Assembly (NCBI RefSeq): GCF_002198675.1
Contig: NZ_MWLL01000160.1
Location: 30,730-94,729 of the forward strand
DNA length: 64,000 bases
Origin: Kineosporia sp. R_H_3
GTDB taxonomy: Bacteria > Actinomycetota > Actinomycetes > Actinomycetales > Kineosporiaceae
Reading direction: 5' to 3'
Below are positions 37,775 through 46,450 of this stretch, piece after piece. The stretch's first letter is position 1; each line of letters begins with the position of its first letter. The notes under the pieces are model-generated. The model saw only the letters and a program-made list of their open reading frames with translations. It did no database searches and was not told where the DNA came from. Both the position numbers and the translations under genes were made by a program.

Positions 37775-38598
37775 GCGACGTCCAGGTCTACACGCCGTTC
37801 CGGGGCGGGCTGCCCCGCCTGGGGCCGTACGCCCGCGAGCTCTGGGCACGCCGGCAGTTCGCCCTCGAGCTCGCGCGCACCGAGATCCGCACCGAGAACA
37901 CCGGCACCGGGCTCGGCCAGCTGTGGCTCGTGCTCAACCCGCTGCTGCTGGCGTTCGTCTACTACGTCCTCACGTCGATCCTGTCCGGCAAGCCCGGCGG
38001 CGGCGCGCGGCTGGCGCACATCATGGCCGGCCTGTTCGTCTTCTACTTCTTCTCCAGCGCGGTCGTCGGCGGCGCGATGTCGATCCTGTCGAGCAGCCGG
38101 CTCATCCTCAACACGGCGTTCCCGAAGATGCTGCTGCCGATCTCCGTCGTCCTCGTGAGCTTCATGCGGTTCCTGCCCTCGCTGGGGATCTACGCCGTCG
38201 TGCACGTCGTGACCGGGCAGCCCGTCAGGTGGCAGATGCTCTGGGGGATCGTGCCGCTCGTGCTCGTGCTCGTCTTCGCGACCGGCCTGGCGATGCTCCT
38301 GGCGACGGTGAACCTCTACTTCCGCGACACGAAGTCGTTCCTGCCGTACACGATGCGGGTCTGGCTCTACCTCAGCCCCGTGCTCTGGCTGCCCGAGCAG
38401 GTGCGCGGAAGCCTCGCGTTCCTGCGGTGGGCCAACCCGCTGTTCCCGCTGCTCGGCTCCTGGTCCGAAGCCGTGGTCGAGGGCCGCGCCCCGCAGGCGT
38501 GGATGCTCGGCGCCGGTGCGGCCTGGGCCGTCGTGGCCCTCCTCGTCGGCGCCTGGGCGCTGCTGTCCCGGGAGCGTGAGTTCGCTGTCCGCCTCTGA
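37771..38598 (+). CDS. wzm: Polysaccharide ABC transporter permease (Wzm/TagG-like)
   Basis: A 275-residue ABC-2 permease with six membrane helices. It opens LARTEIRTENTGTGLGQLWLVLNPLLLAFVYY, the amphipathic interface helix plus W-x-x-L-x-P entry typical of Wzm, TagG and RfbD, and contains TAFPKMLLPIS and VNLYFRDTKSFLPY. With the ATPase at 38576 it exports a lipid-linked glycan across the membrane. ABC-dependent export means the polymer is completed in the cytoplasm, which agrees with the many glycosyltransferases and the lack of a Wzx/Wzy pair. Confidence 0.93.
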   Translation: MSDVQVYTPFRGGLPRLGPYARELWARRQFALELARTEIRTENTGTGLGQLWLVLNPLLLAFVYYVLTSILSGKPGGGARLAHIMAGLFVFYFFSSAVVGGAMSILSSSRLILNTAFPKMLLPISVVLVSFMRFLPSLGIYAVVHVVTGQPVRWQMLWGIVPLVLVLVFATGLAMLLATVNLYFRDTKSFLPYTMRVWLYLSPVLWLPEQVRGSLAFLRWANPLFPLLGSWSEAVVEGRAPQAWMLGAGAAWAVVALLVGAWALLSREREFAVRL

Positions 38599-39403
38599 GG
38601 CCTTCCTCGGCGTCCCGCCGGTCGAGATCCCCGCGCCGCTCAGCGTCCGCGTCGAGGACCTCCACGTCACGTACCGCGCGAGCCTCGAGCGCCGGCCGAC
38701 CGTCGCCCGCCGGCTGCGCCGGCTCGGTCGCGGCGAGCGGGTCGTCCGCGAGGTGCACGCCCTGCGCGGGGTGAGCTTCGACGTCCTGCAGGGGCAGGTC
38801 GTCGGCGTCGTCGGGGCGAACGGGGCCGGCAAGTCGACCCTGATGCGGGCGCTCGCCGGCATCCTGCCGCCGACGCAGGGCCGGATCGAGGTCCACGGCC
38901 GGGTCAGCACGCTGCTGGCCCTGGGCGTCGGCTTCAACGCCAAGCTCACCGGCCGGCAGAACGTCACCCTCGGCGGGCTCGCGGCGGGCCTCGACCGGGA
39001 GGAGATCGCCCGCCGGTACGCCGAGATCGCGGACTTCGCCGAGCTCGGCGAGGACTTCATGGACATGCCCATGCTCACGTACTCCTCGGGGATGTACGCG
39101 CGGCTCGCCTTCTCCGTCGCCGTCCACATGGAGCCCGACATCCTCATCGTCGACGAGGCGCTGTCGACCGGCGACGCCCGGTTCAAGGAGAAGTCGTTCG
39201 CCCGCATGCAGGAGCTCTGCGCCCAGGCCCGGACGATCTTCCTCGTGAGCCACGGCCTGAGCACGATCACGCAGCTGTGCACCGAGGCGATGTGGATCGA
39301 CAAGGGAGCCCTCGTCGAGCGCGGCGACCCGGCGAAGGTCGTGTCGGCGTACCGGCGCTTCCTCAAGGTCGGCGCCACCGCCGTGACGCAGGAGGACGTC
39401 TGA
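38576..39403 (+). CDS. wzt: Polysaccharide ABC transporter ATPase (Wzt/TagH-like, short form)
   Basis: A 275-residue ATPase. A ~50-residue N-terminal extension (LSVRVEDLHVTYRASLERRP) is typical of Wzt/TagH. It is followed by Walker A GANGAGKST, the family-specific GFNAKLTGRQNV stretch, signature YSSGMYARLAF and Walker B ILIVDEALSTGD, then SHGLSTI. It lacks the C-terminal carbohydrate-binding domain of O-antigen Wzt proteins, so export probably does not depend on a capped chain end. The GTG start overlaps wzm by 23 bases; last gene of this operon. Confidence 0.93.
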   Translation: MSSLSASEAFLGVPPVEIPAPLSVRVEDLHVTYRASLERRPTVARRLRRLGRGERVVREVHALRGVSFDVLQGQVVGVVGANGAGKSTLMRALAGILPPTQGRIEVHGRVSTLLALGVGFNAKLTGRQNVTLGGLAAGLDREEIARRYAEIADFAELGEDFMDMPMLTYSSGMYARLAFSVAVHMEPDILIVDEALSTGDARFKEKSFARMQELCAQARTIFLVSHGLSTITQLCTEAMWIDKGALVERGDPAKVVSAYRRFLKVGATAVTQEDV

Positions 39404-39439
39404 GCCAGGCCGGTCCACGACGGCCCCGGTCGGACAGGC

Positions 39440-39457
39440 GCTGACCGTCAGGTGAAC
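39440..39457 (-). promoter_or_regulatory. PHO-box-like 11-nt direct repeat pair
   Basis: On the minus strand GTTCACC-TGAC-GGTCAGC, two units with an exact 11-base period, fits the Streptomyces PhoP box unit. It lies in the 206-base gap between wzt and the next glycosyltransferase. The orientation is opposite to that gene. A small CGTTG/CAACG dyad at 39496-39510 is also in this gap. Confidence 0.45.
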
Positions 39458-39609
39458 GGACGATCTCTCACGGGAGACCTCCGGTCGGCGGAGAGCGTTG
39501 CGCCACAACGTGTTCGACTCCTGCTCACCTTCGGTCCGTCTGCGCAGCGCCTGGCTCTGGTCGACTGGGGCACGTCGCGGGCGCCAGGCCCGCGCACGAG
39601 GCGGAGGCC

Positions 39610-40773
39610 ATGTCCAGTCCGGGGTCGGTCATGAACGCAGCCCTCGCGCGGCCGCGCCCGCGGGCCCTGGTCCCGGACCTCTCCCTGGTCACCTCGGGGC
39701 ACGACGTCGCGGACGCCCGGCTGCACCGCGAGGTGGGCGGCGCCCTCGCCCGCGGCCTGCGCGTCGAGGTGCTCGGGCTCGGGTCCGCCGGGGACGCCCC
39801 GCACGGCGTGCACGTACGCACCTGGGACCGCCCGCGCGGGCTGGTCCGGCGGCTGCTCCACGCGACTGTGCTGCCGTGGCGCGCCGGCGGACGGGTGCTG
39901 CTCGTCGTCGACCCCGAGCTCGTCCTGCCCGCCCTCGTCCGGGCCCGGCTCACCGGCCGCCGGCTCGTCGTCGACCTCCACGAGGACTACGCCGCGCTCC
40001 TGCGCGACCGGGCCTGGGCCGCAGGCGGTCTCGGCCGCCTCGTCCGGCTCGGCGTCGGCCTCGTCGTGCGGGCCGCCGGTCGCGCCGACCTCGTCGTCGT
40101 CGCCGACGACCACGTGCCGCCGCTGCACGTCCCCGACGCGCGCGACGGTGCCGGCCGGCGCGTCGTCGTCCGCAACCTGCCCACCGCCCTCCACCTGCCG
40201 CACCCGGCGCCGATGGCCGCGTCCCCGCGCCTGGTGTACGTCGGGGACGTCCGGGCGAGCCGCGGGCTGCACACGATGCTCGAGGCCGTCGAGCAGGCGC
40301 CCGGCTGGGCCCTCGACGTCGTCGGGCCGGTCGCCCGCGAGGACCACGACCGCCTCGAGGCCTGGCGCGCGACGTCCTCCGCGGCCGGCCGGGTGCGCTG
40401 GCACGGCCGCCGCCCGCCGCGCGAGGCCTGGCAGCCCGTGGCCGACGCGTGGGCCGGCCTGTGCCTGCTGGACGACACCCCCGCCTTCCGGGACGCCCTG
40501 CCGAGCAAGGTCTACGAGTACCTGTGCTCCGGGCTGCCGGTCATCGTCACCCCCCGCCCACGGATGGTCGAGATCGTCGCGCGCAGCGGTGCCGGGGTCG
40601 TCGTCGCCGACGCCGCCGAGGCGGCCGCCGTGCTCCGCCGGTGGACGGCGGACCCCGCCGAGCCGCAGCGGCTGCGGGAGGCGGCGCGCGCCTTCGCCCG
40701 CACCCTCGGCGACGGCACCGACCACTACGCCGACCTCGCCGGGCGGGTGGCGGCCCTCGGCCGTCGCTCCTGA
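39610..40773 (+). CDS. Glycosyltransferase, family 4-like
   Basis: A 387-residue GT-B protein. The N-terminal domain includes SLVTSGHDVADARLHREVGG and VVDLHEDYAAL; the C-terminal domain includes RLVYVGDVRASRGLHTMLEAV, WAGLCLLDDTPAFRDALPSK and VYEYLCSGLPVIVTPR. It resembles transferases adding sugars to lipid-linked glycans on the cytoplasmic side. The start is ATG 39610 with GGAGG upstream. It heads a second operon with the aminotransferase (44 bases on) and the oxidoreductase, linking a transferase to synthesis of its likely amino-uronic donor. Confidence 0.87.
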   Translation: MSSPGSVMNAALARPRPRALVPDLSLVTSGHDVADARLHREVGGALARGLRVEVLGLGSAGDAPHGVHVRTWDRPRGLVRRLLHATVLPWRAGGRVLLVVDPELVLPALVRARLTGRRLVVDLHEDYAALLRDRAWAAGGLGRLVRLGVGLVVRAAGRADLVVVADDHVPPLHVPDARDGAGRRVVVRNLPTALHLPHPAPMAASPRLVYVGDVRASRGLHTMLEAVEQAPGWALDVVGPVAREDHDRLEAWRATSSAAGRVRWHGRRPPREAWQPVADAWAGLCLLDDTPAFRDALPSKVYEYLCSGLPVIVTPRPRMVEIVARSGAGVVVADAAEAAAVLRRWTADPAEPQRLREAARAFARTLGDGTDHYADLAGRVAALGRRS

Positions 40774-40817
40774 CCCGAACACCTCTGCAGCAACGAACCG
40801 AAAGGACCACATCCCCG

Positions 40818-41903
40818 ATGTCCCCGATGATCCCGGTCGGCAAGCCCCTCCTCGGTGAGGAGGAGCGGGCGGCCGTCGACCGTGTCCTGCGCAGCGGGAT
40901 GATCGCGCAGGGCCCGGAGGTCGCCGCCTTCGAGACCGAGTTCGCCGAGGCGCTCGTCGCCGGGCGCCGTTGCGTCGCCGTCGGTTCGGGGACCGCCGGC
41001 CTGCACCTCGGGCTGCTCGCCGCCGGCGTCGGCCCCGGCGACGAGGTCGTCGTCCCGTCGTTCACGTTCGCGGCCACCGCGAACGCCGTCGCGCTCACCG
41101 GGGCCACCCCGGTCTTCGCCGACATCGACCCGGTGACGTACTGCCTCGACCCGGCCGCTGCCGAGGCCGCGGTCACGCCGCGCACCGTCGGCATCATGCC
41201 GGTGCACCTCTACGGCCACCCGGCCGACATGACGGCGCTCGGCGCCGTCGCGCAGCGGCACGGCCTCGCGCTCTTCGAGGACGCCGCCCAGGCGCACGGC
41301 GCGACCTGGCGGGGCAGCCCCGTCGGCTCCTTCGGCCGCTTCGGGATGTTCAGCCTCTACCCGACGAAGAACATGACGGCCGGCGAGGGCGGCATGGTGT
41401 CGGCCGCGGACGAGGACCTGGCCCGTGCCGTGCGGCTGCTGCGCAACCAGGGCATGGAGCGCCGCTACGAGAACGAGGTCGTCGGCTTCAACTGCCGGAT
41501 GACCGACCTGCACGCCGCGATCGGCCGGGTCCAGCTCGGCCGGCTCCCGGAGTGGACGGAGCGCCGCCAGAAGAACGCCGCGTTCCTCGACGACAACCTG
41601 CACGGTGTCGTCACCCCGACCGTCGTCGACGGCGCGACGCACGTCTACCACCAGTACACCGTCCGGGTCCCGGGCGACCGCGACGCGTTCGTCGCGGCCC
41701 TCGCCGAGCACGGTGTCGGCAGCGGCGTCTACTACCCGGTGCCGGTGCACCGGCTCGCGTCGTTCGGGCTCGACCTCGACCTGCCCGTCACCGAGAGGGC
41801 CGCGCGCGAGGTGGTCTCGCTGCCCGTCCATCCGGGGCTCACAGAGGCCGAGCTCGAGCAGGTCGTCTCCGCCGTGAACGCCGTCGCCGGGGCGGGTGCC
41901 TGA
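40818..41903 (+). CDS. wbpE: DegT/DnrJ/EryC1 aminotransferase, WbpE/WlbC-like
   Basis: A 361-residue PLP-dependent sugar aminotransferase: GSGTAGLHLGLLAAGVGPGD, SFTFAATANAVALTGATPVF, DAAQAHGA and the PLP lysine K184 in LYPTKNMTAGEGGM. In the Wbp/Wlb route it transaminates UDP-3-keto-GlcNAcA to the 3-amino sugar with glutamate. It overlaps by one base the Gfo/Idh/MocA oxidoreductase that would make its keto substrate, which supports this over other DegT roles. AAAGGA lies 12 bases upstream of the ATG; a second ATG at 40827 is possible. Confidence 0.9.
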   Translation: MSPMIPVGKPLLGEEERAAVDRVLRSGMIAQGPEVAAFETEFAEALVAGRRCVAVGSGTAGLHLGLLAAGVGPGDEVVVPSFTFAATANAVALTGATPVFADIDPVTYCLDPAAAEAAVTPRTVGIMPVHLYGHPADMTALGAVAQRHGLALFEDAAQAHGATWRGSPVGSFGRFGMFSLYPTKNMTAGEGGMVSAADEDLARAVRLLRNQGMERRYENEVVGFNCRMTDLHAAIGRVQLGRLPEWTERRQKNAAFLDDNLHGVVTPTVVDGATHVYHQYTVRVPGDRDAFVAALAEHGVGSGVYYPVPVHRLASFGLDLDLPVTERAAREVVSLPVHPGLTEAELEQVVSAVNAVAGAGA

Positions 41904-42955
41904 TGGCCGCGCTGCGTGCCGGGCTCGTCGGCCTCGGGATGATGGGGCGTCACCACGCCCGCGTGCTCCGCTCGCTGGACGGCGTCGAGCTCGTCGCCGT
42001 CGCGGACCCCGGCGGCGACCCGCACCAGGCCGCGACGGGAGTCCCGCTCCACGCCGGCGTCCAAGGGATCATCGACGCCGGGGTGGACTACTGCGTCGTC
42101 GCCGTCCCGACGGCCTTCCACGAGGAGACCGCACTCGTCCTCGCCGAGGCCGGCGTCCACGTCCTCGTCGAGAAGCCGCTCGCCCCGGACGTCGCGTCCG
42201 GCCTGCGGATCGTCGAGGCGTTCGAGTCCCGCGGGCTCGTCGGCGCGGTCGGGCACATCGAGCGGTTCAACCCCGCGCTGCAGAGCCTGCGGCGCCGGCT
42301 CGAGGCCGGTGAGCTCGGCGACGTCTACCAGGTCGTCACCCGCCGGCAGGGCCCGTTCCCGGCCCGGATCTCCGACGTCGGCGTCGTCAAGGACCTCGCG
42401 ACGCACGACATCGACCTCACCGCCTGGGTGACCCGCTCCCGGTTCACCTCGGTCGCGGCCCGGACGCTGCACAAGAGCGGCCGCGCCCACGAGGACCTCG
42501 TCGCCGTCGTCGGCCAGCTCGAGAACGGTGCGGTGACCAGCCACCTCGTGAACTGGCTGTCCCCGCTCAAGGAGCGGGTCACGGTCGTCACCGGGGAGCG
42601 CGGCGCGTTCGTCGCGGACACCCTCACGGCCGACCTGACCTTCCACGCCAACGGCGTCATCCCGACCCAGTGGGACGACCTCGCGACGTTCCGCGGCGTC
42701 GCCGAGGGCGACATGGTCCGCTACGCGATCCCCAAGCCCGAGCCGCTGCGGACCGAGCACGAGGCCTTCCGGGACGCCGTCCTGGGCCTCGGCGCGGACG
42801 TCGTCACGCTGCGCCAGGGCCTCACGACCGTGGCCGTCGCCGAGGCCTGCCTCGAGTCGGCGCTCACCGGCCGGCCGTCCGCGCTCGGGGCGGACGGCCC
42901 GCTGCTCGCAGGGCCGGTCCCCGGTCCCGCGGTGGCACCGGCGCTCGCCGTCTGA
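41903..42955 (+). CDS. wbpB: Gfo/Idh/MocA oxidoreductase, WbpB/WlbA-like UDP-sugar 3-dehydrogenase
   Basis: A 350-residue NAD(P) enzyme. It has a Rossmann start (AGLVGLGMMGRHHARVL), the EKPLA motif near residue 93, GHIERFNPALQSL near 118 and the C-terminal Gfo/Idh beta-sheet domain with DLATHDIDL. In the Wbp/Wlb route it oxidises C3 of UDP-GlcNAc uronic acid. Its ATG overlaps the aminotransferase stop, so the two consecutive steps are coupled. Gfo/Idh enzymes act on many sugars; the assignment rests on the neighbours. Confidence 0.87.
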   Translation: MAALRAGLVGLGMMGRHHARVLRSLDGVELVAVADPGGDPHQAATGVPLHAGVQGIIDAGVDYCVVAVPTAFHEETALVLAEAGVHVLVEKPLAPDVASGLRIVEAFESRGLVGAVGHIERFNPALQSLRRRLEAGELGDVYQVVTRRQGPFPARISDVGVVKDLATHDIDLTAWVTRSRFTSVAARTLHKSGRAHEDLVAVVGQLENGAVTSHLVNWLSPLKERVTVVTGERGAFVADTLTADLTFHANGVIPTQWDDLATFRGVAEGDMVRYAIPKPEPLRTEHEAFRDAVLGLGADVVTLRQGLTTVAVAEACLESALTGRPSALGADGPLLAGPVPGPAVAPALAV

Positions 42956-42997
42956 CCGCACCCGGACGGACGGACGCCGCTGCCGCGACCGGCCCCG

Positions 42998-44497
42998 CTA
43001 CCGACCCAGCAGGAGGTCGTCGTAGCGGGGCTGCGTCGTCCGGGCGTCGTACCGGTCGCGGACCCACCCGGCGGCCGCGGCCCCCGCGGCGCGCCACGTG
43101 GCGACGTCCGCGGTGCACGCGAGCACCCGGGCGGCGGCCGCCGCCGGCTCCGGGGTGACCCAGTCCGACGGGAAGAGGTCGTGCGGGCCGCCGACGGCGG
43201 CGAACAGCGGCCAGTCCCGGACGACGGGCACCGCACCGGACGCCACCCCCTCGACGAGGCCGAGGTGGAACGACTCGCGCACGCTCGAGGAGACGACGAC
43301 ACCGACCCGGCGCAGCAGGTCCGGCACGTCGGGCGTGAACGGCACCCGCTCCACCGCACCGGCGACGTCGGGTGCGGCGAGCCGCTCCTCGAGCCGCTGC
43401 CGGTAGCCGGCCGCGCCGGCGGGACCGGCCGGGTCGAGGTCGTCCCCGACGAGGAGCAGCCGGTAGCGCGGGTCCTGCCGGCGCAGGAGGGCGAGCGTCT
43501 CGACCGCCCACAGCGGGTCCTTCGCGACGACGCCGTAGCCGACGACGGCGAGCGTGAAGCGGGCGTCGTCCGGCTTCGGGCGGTCGAACCGGTGCAGGTC
43601 GACCAGGTTCGCCAGGACGTGGCGGCGCGGGGCGGCGGCGTCCGGCACGAGGTGGTCGAGCAGCCGGCCCAGGTGCGGGCCGACGACGACGAGGTCGTCG
43701 ACCCGGTCGTACCCGACGAGGTGCGGGAACACGGTGAACGTCTCGAAGCTGTGCAGCCGTACGACGACCCGTGCCCGACCCGGGTCCAGGGCGGTCAGGA
43801 GGACGGCGCCGCGCTGCAGCCAGTCGAGGAAGACCGTGTCGGCACCGTCGACGGCCTCCGCGAGCGGCCGCGCCCAGGGCAGCGACCGGGCGTCGTCGGG
43901 ACCGCTCAGCCGCAGGCGCAGCTGCTGCAGCGGTGAGAGCGGCAGGCCCGGCAGGTCGGCGAGGTCGAGCCGGCGCACCTCGACGCCGGGGCGGCCCGTG
44001 TAGTGCGCCGCGACCGGTTCGAGGAACTTCCAGTTCTTGAGCGTCACCAGGAGCAGCCGGTGCGGCCGGTCCGTCGGGACGGCGGCGGGCGGCTGCCGGC
44101 GCCGCGGCCGCGGCCGGGTCGCCCGCACCCAGGCGGTGCTGTCGAGCAACGGTTGCATGAAGGCATTGGAGGAGTCGACGAGCGGCGAGGAGGTCCCGTC
44201 GAAGTGCAGCGTCCGGTGGAAGGCGATCGCGGCGGCCCGCGCGAGCGGTTCGGCCGCCGAGGCCGGCCCGGACCGGGCGAGCGCGGCGTCGGCCTCCGCG
44301 GCGCAGGCGGCGACCGCCGCGGTGACGTCGTCCGGGCCGGGCGGCAGCAGGCCGGCGTCGAGGGCCGCGAGGACCGCCTCCGCCCGCGAGCCGCCGGCGC
44401 CGGGGCGCAGACCGACGGCACGGGTCAGCGCCCGCCGGGCGCCGCCCGCCCGCCGCCGCAGGGCGCGCAGCGCTTCCGCCCCGGGCGAGGAGGTCAC
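42998..44497 (-). CDS. Glycosyltransferase, family 4-like, with helical N-terminal region
   Basis: A 499-residue protein. Residues 1-140 are mainly helical and Ala-rich; the GT-B part starts at HRLLLVTLKNWKFLEPVAAHY. The acceptor domain contains TVFLDWLQRGAVLLT and ARVVVRLHSFETFTVFPHLV. The donor domain contains LAVVGYGVVAKDPLWAVETL, RLLLVGDDLD and SSSVRESFHLGLVEGVASGAVPVV (E-x7-E). It is clearly related to the N-terminal GT unit of the two-domain protein at 46447 (V-D-W-type, LHSxExFxVxPHLV, KDPLWALEVL). Last gene of the long minus-strand operon; one base separates it from the gene before. Confidence 0.86.
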   Translation of the reverse strand: MTSSPGAEALRALRRRAGGARRALTRAVGLRPGAGGSRAEAVLAALDAGLLPPGPDDVTAAVAACAAEADAALARSGPASAAEPLARAAAIAFHRTLHFDGTSSPLVDSSNAFMQPLLDSTAWVRATRPRPRRRQPPAAVPTDRPHRLLLVTLKNWKFLEPVAAHYTGRPGVEVRRLDLADLPGLPLSPLQQLRLRLSGPDDARSLPWARPLAEAVDGADTVFLDWLQRGAVLLTALDPGRARVVVRLHSFETFTVFPHLVGYDRVDDLVVVGPHLGRLLDHLVPDAAAPRRHVLANLVDLHRFDRPKPDDARFTLAVVGYGVVAKDPLWAVETLALLRRQDPRYRLLLVGDDLDPAGPAGAAGYRQRLEERLAAPDVAGAVERVPFTPDVPDLLRRVGVVVSSSVRESFHLGLVEGVASGAVPVVRDWPLFAAVGGPHDLFPSDWVTPEPAAAAARVLACTADVATWRAAGAAAAGWVRDRYDARTTQPRYDDLLLGR

Positions 44498-44498
44498 G

Positions 44499-45902
44499 TC
44501 ACCGACCGATCGTGGGGACCGGCTGGACCGGGGTCCCGGGTCGCGTCGCGAGGACCCGGCGGTACACCTCGGCGAGGACCTCGGACTGCCGCTCCCAGGT
44601 CCAGTCGTCGAGCAGGCCGGGCCGGTCGTAGGCCGCCCGGTAGCGCGGCAGGTCCGCGAGCACCGTGCGGGTCGCCGCCACGAAGGAGTCCCGGTCCTCG
44701 GCGACGAAGACCTCCCCGTTCCCGAGCCCGCGGGTCAGTGCGGCCATCGCCCGGACGTCGCTCTGGACGACGGGGAGCCTGGCCCGGGCGTAGTCGAAGT
44801 ACTTCGTCGCGATCGTCACGTCGTAGTTCTCCACGTGGACCATCGACTGGACGCCGACGGACGCGGTGCTCACGAACGGGACGACGTCCTCGACCGGCAC
44901 GTAGCCGAGCACGTGGAGCCGGTCCGCCACGCCGAGGCCGGCCGCGGTCTTCTCCAGCAGGTCCACGTAGTCGTTCCGGCGCGTCAGGAGGGCCAGGTGC
45001 ACCCCGGGCAGCTCGGCGAGGGCCTCGACCGTCGGCAGCAGCCCGCGCTTGGCCGCGCTGACGCCGATGTAGACGAGCAACGGCACGTCGTCGGCGAGGC
45101 CGAGGGTGCTGCGCACGTCGCCCGAGCCGGACGCGGAGCCGCTCGCGGGCGGGGCGTTCATGACGACGCTCGGCAGCACCGGGAGGCGGTGGTGCCCGGC
45201 GATCCGCTCGGCCATCTCGGGGGAGACGGCGACGACGGCGTCGGCCTCGTGGATGTGCGCGGACTCGTAGGCCTCGTAGGCGATCCGCCAGCGCAGCGTC
45301 GGGCCGCCGACCCCGGGGAGGAACTCGTGGGAGTCGAAGACGACCCGGACGTCCACCCCCTTGGCGCGCAGCCGGCGGGCCGACCGCACGGCCACCCCGA
45401 GCATCCGGTAGTCGTGCGCGTGGAGGATCTGCGGCCGGATCCGGTCGACGACCGGCCAGTACGCGCGCTCGTAGTCGAGCAGCCGGGGCTCGAGCCGCGC
45501 CCAGCAGCGGTCCCCGCGCAGGGCGCGCCAGAACCGCGCGCGGGCGGCGTCCAGCACCGTGTCGTCGAGCGCGCGCGGTGCCCGCGCACCGGTGCCGGGC
45601 GGCGTGTCACCGGCCGCGCGGCCGCGCAGGGCCCCGGCGGCGCGGGACAGCCGGCGGGCGATGCGCCGGTACCGGTCCAGGGCGCGCCGCTGCGCCTGCT
45701 CCCTGGTGAACCGCACGGGCACGCGTCGGACCGTGGCGGCGCCGAGCGGCCGCTCGTCGCCGGGGCCGACGGCCTTGCCCAGCAGGGTGACCCGGTGCCC
45801 CGCGTCCGCCATGGCGCGGGCCGCCTTCTGCACCCGCCCGTCCCCGTCGATCGAGTTGTCGACCATCATGAGGACGACGACGCCGTCCTGCTGCTCGCTC
45901 AT
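44499..45902 (-). CDS. Glycosyltransferase, family 4-like
   Basis: A 467-residue GT-B protein with N-terminal LMMVDNSIDGDGRVQKAARAMADAG, a basic helical insertion (about 65-140), ILHAHDYRMLGVAVRSA and VFDSHEFLPG. Its C-terminal domain has LLVYIGVSAAKRGLLPTVEAL and IATKYFDYARARLPVVQSD. Layout and motifs match the GT at 36179, so these are probable paralogues adding similar residues. The start overlaps the preceding small gene by four bases. It is co-directional with the other minus-strand genes. Confidence 0.87.
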   Translation of the reverse strand: MSEQQDGVVVLMMVDNSIDGDGRVQKAARAMADAGHRVTLLGKAVGPGDERPLGAATVRRVPVRFTREQAQRRALDRYRRIARRLSRAAGALRGRAAGDTPPGTGARAPRALDDTVLDAARARFWRALRGDRCWARLEPRLLDYERAYWPVVDRIRPQILHAHDYRMLGVAVRSARRLRAKGVDVRVVFDSHEFLPGVGGPTLRWRIAYEAYESAHIHEADAVVAVSPEMAERIAGHHRLPVLPSVVMNAPPASGSASGSGDVRSTLGLADDVPLLVYIGVSAAKRGLLPTVEALAELPGVHLALLTRRNDYVDLLEKTAAGLGVADRLHVLGYVPVEDVVPFVSTASVGVQSMVHVENYDVTIATKYFDYARARLPVVQSDVRAMAALTRGLGNGEVFVAEDRDSFVAATRTVLADLPRYRAAYDRPGLLDDWTWERQSEVLAEVYRRVLATRPGTPVQPVPTIGR

Positions 45903-46450
45903 CCCGAGACTCCCTGCCCGGCCTCACGGCCTGTCGTGCGGCGTGCCCCGGCCGCGAGCGGGCCTGCCGGCGCTGCTGTGTCGAGGTGGCGCAGGGCCGC
46001 CGGGACCCCGTAGAACGCAGGCGTCCGGCGGACCCGCGCGAGGCGCCACACCGGGTAGACCGCGACCCGGTCCAGCGCGACGAGGACGTCCGCGTCACGC
46101 AGGATCGCGCGGGACCGGGGATCCCGCCGGGCCGCCCGGAAGGCCCGCACGCCCGTCGACGAGCGCCGGTCGAGCAGCCGCAGCACCCGGTACGACACGG
46201 CGTCGAGGACGCGGCGGACCGGCAGGCGGGTCTGCTCCGCGCGGGAGGACCGGGTGAGGACGAGGCGGCGGTGCCCGTGCAGGCCCAGGCCCTCGAGGAC
46301 CCGGGCCTCGGGGAGCGTGTGCAGCAGGGCCCGGACCTCGGCGCCGCGGGCGACGAGCGCCGCCACCGGGATCTCCAGCGCCGTGCGGGTCGGTGCGACG
46401 ACCCCGACGAGGACGACGCGGACGGGTCGGGGCGTCACCCGAGGGCTCAC
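45899..46450 (-). CDS. Small protein of unknown function in the polysaccharide operon
   Basis: A 183-residue protein that I do not recognise. It begins with a Rossmann-like strand (VRVVLVGVVAPTRTALEIPVAALVARG), has a basic middle (RVLDAVSYRVLRLLDRRSS) and a conserved-looking ILRDADVLVALDRVAVYPVWRLAR segment near residues 120-145. It could be a reduced glycosyltransferase acceptor domain that has lost its donor domain, or a scaffold for the neighbouring GTs. It overlaps both neighbours by four bases (start within the stop of 46447, stop within the start of 45902), so it is firmly embedded in the operon. Confidence 0.75.
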   Translation of the reverse strand: MSPRVTPRPVRVVLVGVVAPTRTALEIPVAALVARGAEVRALLHTLPEARVLEGLGLHGHRRLVLTRSSRAEQTRLPVRRVLDAVSYRVLRLLDRRSSTGVRAFRAARRDPRSRAILRDADVLVALDRVAVYPVWRLARVRRTPAFYGVPAALRHLDTAAPAGPLAAGARRTTGREAGQGVSG

